From: Azovibrio restrictus
GTDB lineage: Bacteria > Pseudomonadota > Gammaproteobacteria > Burkholderiales > Rhodocyclaceae
Direction: 5' to 3'
Assembly (NCBI GenBank): GCA_003252145.1
Contig: QKDJ01000251.1
Location: 1 to 5,315 of the forward strand
Length of the DNA: 5,315 nucleotides
In this document: positions 1 to 4,339 of the stretch, in pieces
How positions within the stretch are numbered: the stretch's first letter is position 1
Layout: each line of letters opens with the position of its first letter
Position numbers and translations under genes: made by a program
Notes under the pieces: generated by a model
Databases searched by the model: none
Seen by the model: only the letters and a program-made list of their open reading frames with translations
What the model was told of the DNA's origin: nothing

Positions 1-41
1 CGTACAATGCGCTCGCTTCCTCTCACTCTTTCCTCTTCCCC

Positions 42-377
42 ATGCGCAAACCCACTCTTTATCAAAGCATCAAGGCCAAGCGGCGTACCCAGTCCCTGGT
101 CATCGGCGTGACCTGGTACACCCCGGAAAGCTGGGCCCAGATCAAGGCTACGGCAGTCGATCCCGATTGTTTCGAGGAATCCTTTGAAAAATGGCAGGCC
201 ATGGCTGTGGCCGCCCGCCGTAATTTTCAGCGTTCCGGCGTGATGGCCCTCGAGTGCCAGATCGACCCGGAGGAATTCGCCGCCTGGTGCGTGAAGAACG
301 GGCAGCAGAATGATTCAACGGCACGGGGCGAGTACGTCTCGGAAAAGCTCAGTGCCGTCCATGAGAGCAAGGACTAA
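42..377 (+). CDS. Small hypothetical protein, 111 residues
   Basis: I do not recognise this protein and assign no function. It is a soluble-looking 111-residue product with no signal peptide or membrane segment. The N-terminus is basic (KAKRR at residues 11-15), followed by a tryptophan-containing stretch (WYTPESW, 25-31) and an acidic, probably helical middle (45-60). The ATG at 42 is only a tentative start: it has no Shine-Dalgarno sequence, since the bases before it form a pyrimidine-rich tract (17-41). The frame also stays open back to the window edge (YNALASSHSFLFP precedes the Met), so the true start may lie outside the window. It ends in TAA and is convergent with epsG, with only 15 bases between the two stop codons, so it is not part of the eps run. 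Base composition resembles its neighbours, and the protein reads as a genuine product rather than a shadow. Confidence 0.7.
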   Translation: MRKPTLYQSIKAKRRTQSLVIGVTWYTPESWAQIKATAVDPDCFEESFEKWQAMAVAARRNFQRSGVMALECQIDPEEFAAWCVKNGQQNDSTARGEYVSEKLSAVHESKD

Positions 378-392
378 GGGGCATCTCCCCAT

Positions 393-1292
393 CTAGTGGG
401 CATTGATGACGGTGCCCACCACCCGGGTGCCGCAATTGCCCAATTCCCGGATCACGTGGCGAGTGTGGCTGATCCGGGTTTCATCCCGCTGGGTGACCAC
501 CAGGGCGCTGCCGGCACGAAAACCGATGGTCTGGGCATCCGAATAGGGCAGGGCAGGCGGGGTATCCACCAGGATGATGTCGAAATCGCCCAGATAGTGC
601 ATGAGTAATTCCGGCAGGGACGGGCGTGAGAGCAGTTCCAGGGGGTTGGGAGGAATGGCCCCTGCCGGCAACAGCATCAGGTTCTGGATGCCGGGGATGG
701 GCACCGCAGCCTCGGGGCCGGCCCGTCCGGCCAGGACAGCCGCCAGACCACCCCGGTCACAGACCTGGAAAATCTCCTGCTGACGGGGATTACGCAAATC
801 CGCATCAATGAGCAGGGTGCGTTCCCCCAGTTGGGCAAAGAGTATGGCCAGATTGGCGGCCACATAACTGCGACCCTCGCCCCGATTGGGGCTCACCACG
901 GCCAGGATGTTGTGATCCGTGCCGGGACGCCGGTACCAGCGGATCAACAGCTGGGTACGCAAGGCCCGCAGTTCTTCCGTGCGCTGGTGATAGGGCTGAT
1001 AGGCCGCCACCAGTTCCTCGCTCAGACCGCCGCTATCGGGTTGCAGCACGGGCATGTCGTATTGCCGGTGCAGGGCCTGGGTCAGGTCCGTCTCGCTGAT
1101 CAGGCTGAGGCGCATGGCCGCTTCGCCGAATCGCCAACCTTCCTGATTTTGCAGAGCCATCACCTGTTCCACATCCTCAGCCTTGATCTTGCCGGCTTCG
1201 ACGAGGATGGAACCCAGACTATCCGTATTGGGTGCCGCTCCCTTGGTGGAAGGCTTGGGGCGCACCAGATGTTCGATATTGTTCATGGTCAT
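393..1292 (-). CDS. epsG: EpsG-type BY-kinase-like ATPase (polysaccharide co-polymerase cytoplasmic partner)
   Basis: A 299-residue cytoplasmic P-loop protein of the EpsG/CpsD/Wzc-C type. Partnered with EpsF, it should couple ATP use and autokinase cycling to exopolysaccharide polymerisation and export. Residues 25-77 form a tandem repeat like the T2SE N-terminal/MshEN domain. Residues 106-112 (EELRALR) match the EX2RX2R oligomerisation motif of bacterial tyrosine kinases. The Walker A region is SPNRGEGRS (134-142), with Arg141 where Lys is usual. Walker A' is LLIDADLRNP (160-169) and Walker B is ILVDTPPA (240-247). The protein stops at GTVINAH without the C-terminal tyrosine cluster of classical BY-kinases; the last tyrosine is Tyr250. 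The first ATG is preferred because AGGA lies 7 bases upstream; a second ATG two codons on is possible. Only one base separates the epsF stop from this start (TGACATG), which implies translational coupling. The family assignment is firm; kinase activity is inferred. Confidence 0.92.
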   Translation of the reverse strand: MTMNNIEHLVRPKPSTKGAAPNTDSLGSILVEAGKIKAEDVEQVMALQNQEGWRFGEAAMRLSLISETDLTQALHRQYDMPVLQPDSGGLSEELVAAYQPYHQRTEELRALRTQLLIRWYRRPGTDHNILAVVSPNRGEGRSYVAANLAILFAQLGERTLLIDADLRNPRQQEIFQVCDRGGLAAVLAGRAGPEAAVPIPGIQNLMLLPAGAIPPNPLELLSRPSLPELLMHYLGDFDIILVDTPPALPYSDAQTIGFRAGSALVVTQRDETRISHTRHVIRELGNCGTRVVGTVINAH

Positions 1293-1293
1293 G

Positions 1294-2655
1294 TCAGTAT
1301 CCTGGTCCAGGGAGAGCGGGTCTGGAACCCGGGTAATTGGGCAGCCGATTGATGGCCGGATTCCAGGGATTGAGGATGGTCAGCACGGGAACCTGCGGGT
1401 CCCACCTGAGATCGTCGGGCATGCGTACTCGCTGATCGAAGAACTCCAGCAAATAGACGGTAAGCAGGCCCAGCAGGGTGCCCACTACCAGGGCCAGGGC
1501 CATGTTGACCGAAAGCTTGGGCCGGGCCGGGCGGTTTGGAGGCACAGCCAAGTCGAGAATGCGCACATTGGTCTGCAGGGCATGGCTGTCGATGTTGCTG
1601 GTCATGAAGTTCTGCATGGCGGTCTCGTAGATACGCTGGGCCACATTGGCGTCGTAGCTGAGAGAGGCCATCTGGGTGCGGGCTTCCCTGACCTTGATGA
1701 CCTTTTGCCGCTGGTCTGCCAGCTCCTTGAGCAGTTGTTCCCGTTGCAGGCGGCTGCGTTCCTGGGCCTGGGCCGCATTGGTGGCCGCCATGCGGCTGGC
1801 GGCGCCGATCCGGCCCCGCAGGCCATCCACTTCGGCGGCCTGACGCAGGTATTGGGGATGGCGGGGACCCAGTTGGCTGGAAAGCTCATGGAGCCGGGCT
1901 TCGGCCCGCATCAGGGCCACCTGGAGTTCGGCCACACCGGTCGGTGCGCCGGAGTCAGCCAGTTGTGCTGCACTTGAGGAACGGGCTATCTGGGTAGCCA
2001 GTTCGGAGAGCTGGATGCTTTCCACGTCATAGCGTTCGTCCGTATTGACGATGCCGTTATCCCGCTGGAAATCCGCCAACCGTTGTTGGGCCTGCTCCAT
2101 GTTGTGCCGCAAGGTCTGCAGTTGCTCGTTGAACCAGACAGAGGTCTGGCGGGTCGGCGCCACCCGCAGTTCCAGCACCTTGTTCACATAGGCCTGGGCA
2201 AAGGCGTTGGCAATTTTGGCAGCCATGTCCGCCTGGGCAGAGGCATAGCTCAGTTGCAGGATGCTGCTCTGGGAGGAGTCCACCTTGAGTCGCTCCAGCA
2301 TGGCCTCGGCCAGCCAGTCCTCAATGCGCCCGGGGCTGCCCAGGGATTCGAATTTGGCCTGGAAGGCCGGGTTTTTATCCAGTCCCAGATCCTGCACCAC
2401 CTGACGGGCCAGCATGGGGCTGGTGATGATGTCCACCTGGGTTTGCATGTAGCCATAGCGTTCCCGCTCGGGAGGGCCGTTGTTGCTGCGCAGGGTCTGT
2501 TCGTCCGGGGCATCCAGCAGGATGGAGGCCTGGCCCACATAGGTCTTGGGAATGAACAGGCTGACAATCAGGGTGATCACCAGGGTGGTGACCAGGACCA
2601 GCAGAAACAGGCGATAGCGGGCCCGGAGGGCTGAGAGCAGGAGCATGGCATTCAT
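1294..2655 (-). CDS. epsF: EpsF-type chain length determinant protein (Wzz/polysaccharide co-polymerase)
   Basis: A 453-residue inner-membrane protein with the Wzz fold layout: a short cytoplasmic N-terminus, TM1 at about 16-35, a large periplasmic region and TM2 at about 384-405. The periplasmic part starts with the Wzz-like segment (YVGQASILLDAP, 39-50). Long helical, Gln/Arg/Ala-rich coiled-coil stretches follow (about 174-225 and 243-350), with QLGPRHPQY at 261-269. A proline-rich motif (AVPPNRPARP, 370-379) sits just before TM2, as in polysaccharide co-polymerases. A 48-residue cytoplasmic tail ends in a Pro/Gly-rich stretch (PALPGPGY). There is no ATPase domain; that is supplied by EpsG, so the pair is a split Wzc. 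Family members set chain length in Wzy-type exopolysaccharide synthesis. The start has GGAGG nine bases upstream. The gene lies 33 bases after epsE and one base before epsG, so the three are very probably one operon. Confidence 0.92.
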   Translation of the reverse strand: MNAMLLLSALRARYRLFLLVLVTTLVITLIVSLFIPKTYVGQASILLDAPDEQTLRSNNGPPERERYGYMQTQVDIITSPMLARQVVQDLGLDKNPAFQAKFESLGSPGRIEDWLAEAMLERLKVDSSQSSILQLSYASAQADMAAKIANAFAQAYVNKVLELRVAPTRQTSVWFNEQLQTLRHNMEQAQQRLADFQRDNGIVNTDERYDVESIQLSELATQIARSSSAAQLADSGAPTGVAELQVALMRAEARLHELSSQLGPRHPQYLRQAAEVDGLRGRIGAASRMAATNAAQAQERSRLQREQLLKELADQRQKVIKVREARTQMASLSYDANVAQRIYETAMQNFMTSNIDSHALQTNVRILDLAVPPNRPARPKLSVNMALALVVGTLLGLLTVYLLEFFDQRVRMPDDLRWDPQVPVLTILNPWNPAINRLPNYPGSRPALPGPGY

Positions 2656-2688
2656 GGTGGAGGTCCTCCCGGCTGACGATGATGGGAC

Positions 2689-3528
2689 TCAGAACAGGCT
2701 CTCGCTGACGTAGATCACGTCATCGGGTTGCACCATGTCATAGGGATGGGCTTCGATCTTTTTCAAGCTGCCATCGGTTCCATGCCTGTGAATTTCCATA
2801 CCCCGCTGGGTGCCTCGGGGGGTGATACCACCGCCGATGGAGAGGGCCTGCATCACATTCAGGTTGCTGGCCATGCGATAGACACCGGCCCGTTGCACTT
2901 CCCCGTAGATGTAGAACATGGGGGCACGCTGCACGAAGATGGTGTCGCCGTTTTCCAGCAGGGGATTGGCTTCCGCATCGGCCTTGCGATACATGTCAGC
3001 CAGATCCACATTGATGCGGGTTGTTGCCCCCTGACGTTGGGTAACCAGGGTAATGGTGTCGCCCCCGTCACCGGTAATGCCACCAGCCTGGGCCAGGACG
3101 TCCGTCAAACGGGTGTCGCTGGATTCCAGGGGGTAGCGTCCGGGGCGGGCCACCTGTCCGAGGATGGAAACCTGGCGGCTGCGTACCTGGAGTACCGTGA
3201 TGTTGATCTGGGGATTGCGCAGGAACTGGCCGTCCTCATAGCGCTTGGCGATTTGCCGGGCCGCTTCGCTGCTGGACATACCCTGGAGTTTCACCGGACC
3301 CACCAGGGGCAGGTACACATCGCCCTCGGTGGAGAGTCGGGCTTCGGTGGTCAGATCCGGATTCTGGAAGACGGTGACCCGAATGCTGTCGCCAGGCCCC
3401 AGGGCATCCGCCGCGTTGGTGGCCCAGGCCGGCAGGGCCGTACAGGTCAGGAACAGGGCTAGCAATGAGGCCCAGAAGCCGATACCCGTAGTCGTTTTTA
3501 CGGATGAATGGTGTGCTGATGGAGACAT
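2689..3528 (-). CDS. epsE: EpsE-type polysaccharide export protein (Wza-like, SLBB domains)
   Basis: A 279-residue exported protein of the polysaccharide export (OPX/Wza-like) family, expected to form the periplasmic/outer-membrane channel for the polymer. The signal peptide is residues 1-36, with a hydrophobic core at 17-34 and a likely cut after AWA. Cys29 follows FLT, which does not fit a lipobox (Thr at -1), so a type I signal is more likely than a lipoprotein. A poly-export domain follows (about 41-115: GPGDSIRVTVF, then EGDVYLPLVGPV). Two SLBB domains come next, beginning near RQVSILGQVARPG (118-130) and MFYIYGEVQRAG (204-215), each with a GGI motif (149-151 and 233-235). The protein ends at VIYVSESLF. 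The start at 3528 is preferred over an in-frame ATG at 3546 because AAGGAGG lies five bases before it and nothing similar precedes 3546. It is followed by epsF after 33 bases. Confidence 0.92.
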   Translation of the reverse strand: MSPSAHHSSVKTTTGIGFWASLLALFLTCTALPAWATNAADALGPGDSIRVTVFQNPDLTTEARLSTEGDVYLPLVGPVKLQGMSSSEAARQIAKRYEDGQFLRNPQINITVLQVRSRQVSILGQVARPGRYPLESSDTRLTDVLAQAGGITGDGGDTITLVTQRQGATTRINVDLADMYRKADAEANPLLENGDTIFVQRAPMFYIYGEVQRAGVYRMASNLNVMQALSIGGGITPRGTQRGMEIHRHGTDGSLKKIEAHPYDMVQPDDVIYVSESLF

Positions 3529-3533
3529 GATGC

Positions 3534-3540
3534 CCTCCTT
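3534..3540 (-). promoter_or_regulatory. Ribosome binding site deciding the epsE start
   Basis: On the minus strand AAGGAGG is followed by a five-base spacer and ATG at 3528. The in-frame ATG 18 bases further upstream (3546) would place this strong Shine-Dalgarno sequence inside the coding region and has no purine-rich tract of its own. The shorter protein also gives a better-proportioned signal peptide. Confidence 0.8.
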
Positions 3541-3556
3541 CCCCATGGGATGTTGG

Positions 3557-3583
3557 CTGGTCTGACCAGGGCAGCAGGCCTGG
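3557..3583 (-). repeat. Overlapping inverted repeats in the epsE leader
   Basis: Two inverted repeats share bases. CTGGTC-T-GACCAG (plus-strand reading, 3557-3569) is a perfect 6-bp-arm repeat around one base. CCAGG (3566-3570) also pairs with CCTGG (3579-3583) across eight bases. Because they share 3566-3569, only one could form at a time in the epsE leader RNA. They lie about 30-55 bases upstream of the epsE start codon. Arms are short and there is no U tract, so this is a structural observation rather than a proven regulator. Confidence 0.35.
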
Positions 3584-3632
3584 TGTTTGTATTCACCTTA
3601 TCCCCCCAATGGCGGATGAACGTGGTTACAAG

Positions 3633-3650
3633 CTAGTCCGATCGGACTAG
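3633..3650. promoter_or_regulatory. Perfect 18-bp palindrome upstream of epsE (candidate operator)
   Basis: CTAGTCCGATCGGACTAG is a perfect 9+9 palindrome. It overlaps the stop codon (3647-3649) of the upstream small gene and lies about 105 bases before the epsE start. As RNA it could form a 7-bp stem with a GATC loop, but no run of U follows on either strand, so it is unlikely to be an intrinsic terminator. A dimeric regulator site is the simpler reading. An 8-bp palindrome with the same GACTAG half (GACTAGTC, 3676-3683) lies 25 bases away, within the small gene. Confidence 0.5.
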
Positions 3651-4108
3651 GGAAGTCTTGCCTTGCTGCTGTCCCGACTAGTCTCTCCCGGGCCAGGGCT
3701 GGAGCTCACCGGGGCGCCCAGCAGCCGAATCCACTGGCAGCGTTGCCGGGCAATGAGCAGCATCAGCAAGAGGATGCCCAGACCCATCCAGGACTCCTTG
3801 GGTGCTGTTGCATCGGACTCAGGGCTGGGGCGGGCTTCCCCCTGTGACGCTGTGGAGTTGGCGTTTTCCGGTCGGGAGGAGGGGGTTTCAGCGTGGCGCT
3901 TTTGTGGCAGGCCATAGTTCAGCTCACCCGCTTCGGCACGAGCCAGGGTCAGGCCGCTGGCCTGGGTTTGCGCCGGGGAGATGTCCCCGTTAGGGCCCGC
4001 CTGGGCAGGCAGAGAGGTGAGCAGCAGGGGCAGGCAGAGGCCCGCGCTGGCAAGCCAATGCCTCAGGAGGGGCCTGCTCGCTCCTGTCTGTTGTGCCGTG
4101 GATGTCAT
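3647..4108 (-). CDS. Secreted/membrane small protein of unknown function heading the eps gene run
   Basis: I do not recognise this 153-residue protein. It has three parts. First is a signal peptide (residues 1-37: Arg12/Arg16/His17, hydrophobic core 19-34, AQA cut site). Next is a low-complexity polar linker rich in Pro/Ser/Glu/Ala (38-104). Then comes one hydrophobic helix (about 107-120), directly followed by the basic RQR and WIR residues and a polar Ser/Pro/Gly-rich tail to 153. The helix followed by arginines recalls PEP-CTERM sorting tails. However, the PEP motif is absent (PKESW is the nearest match) and a tail of about 30 residues follows, so it is probably not an exosortase substrate. 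The start is supported by GGAGG five bases upstream of ATG. The gene lies 118 bases upstream of epsE on the same strand, suggesting an accessory role in the export apparatus; this is inference from position only. Confidence 0.7.
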   Translation of the reverse strand: MTSTAQQTGASRPLLRHWLASAGLCLPLLLTSLPAQAGPNGDISPAQTQASGLTLARAEAGELNYGLPQKRHAETPSSRPENANSTASQGEARPSPESDATAPKESWMGLGILLLMLLIARQRCQWIRLLGAPVSSSPGPGETSRDSSKARLP

Positions 4109-4339
4109 GTTGTCCTCCCGATCCTTGGTGTGCTGTTTGATGTCAGGCTAGGCAGGAGACCTGAAATCCAGCATGAGCCCTGGCCGGGAAAGCCCCTGCC
4201 AAATGGCGCAGCCGGTCTGGCGGGCCAGGAAAAGTTACCGGTTTTCCGGTAATCCGATTACAGGTCTTGAAGTATTCCAGTCCTTGGGACAGCCGCTTAG
4301 ATTGGAGACCTCTGCCGGATTCAGAAGGGGGAACGGCCC
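4109..4339. promoter_or_regulatory. Divergent intergenic control region
   Basis: These 231 bases separate the small eps-associated gene (minus strand) from the sensor kinase (plus strand) and must hold promoters for both directions. The right half carries overlapping inverted repeats (4235-4261). The left half has a near match to a sigma-54 promoter reading leftward (4186-4201). I could not find a convincing sigma-70 -35/-10 pair for either gene. No open frame, tRNA or terminator was seen here. Confidence 0.6.
4235..4264. promoter_or_regulatory. Overlapping inverted repeats, candidate operator
   Basis: TTACCGG-TTTT-CCGGTAA (4235-4252) is a perfect 7-bp-arm inverted repeat. GTAATC-C-GATTAC (4249-4261) is a perfect 6-bp-arm repeat, and the two share GTAA. 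Read as half-sites there are three copies of TTACNGG: plus strand at 4235-4241, minus strand at 4252-4246 and plus strand at 4258-4264. The two plus-strand copies start 23 bases apart, close to two helical turns. The region is locally AT-richer than its surroundings. This arrangement suits cooperative binding of a dimeric regulator; the regulator is unknown. Confidence 0.5.

Noticed and set aside
3..8. TACAAT as a -10 element for the first gene
   Set aside because: The -35 region would be outside the window, and the start of that gene is itself uncertain.
396..419. GTGGGCA/TGCCCAC inverted repeat with a ten-base loop at the end of epsG as a terminator
   Set aside because: There is no T tract after it on either strand and it lies inside the end of the epsG coding sequence. 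A 4-bp GGGG/CCCC pair at 378-390 is too weak. No intrinsic terminator is claimed between the convergent genes.
1183..1977. Long plus-strand open frame (264 codons) antisense to epsF/epsG
   Set aside because: It crosses two well-supported genes, has a Gly/His/Gln-rich composition typical of antisense reading of GC-rich coding DNA, and shows no domain or ribosome site.
2728..3462. Long plus-strand open frame (244 codons) antisense to epsE
   Set aside because: It is fully inside epsE, which has clear signal peptide, poly-export and SLBB features. The antisense product shows only shadow-type composition.
3528..3546. Longer EpsE starting at the ATG at 3546
   Set aside because: The strong AAGGAGG lies between the two ATGs and serves the inner one; the outer one has no ribosome site.
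3576..3660. Sigma-70 promoter just upstream of epsE
   Set aside because: Candidate TTGTAA and TAAGGT boxes are about 25 bases apart, too far for a normal promoter, and no better pair was found.
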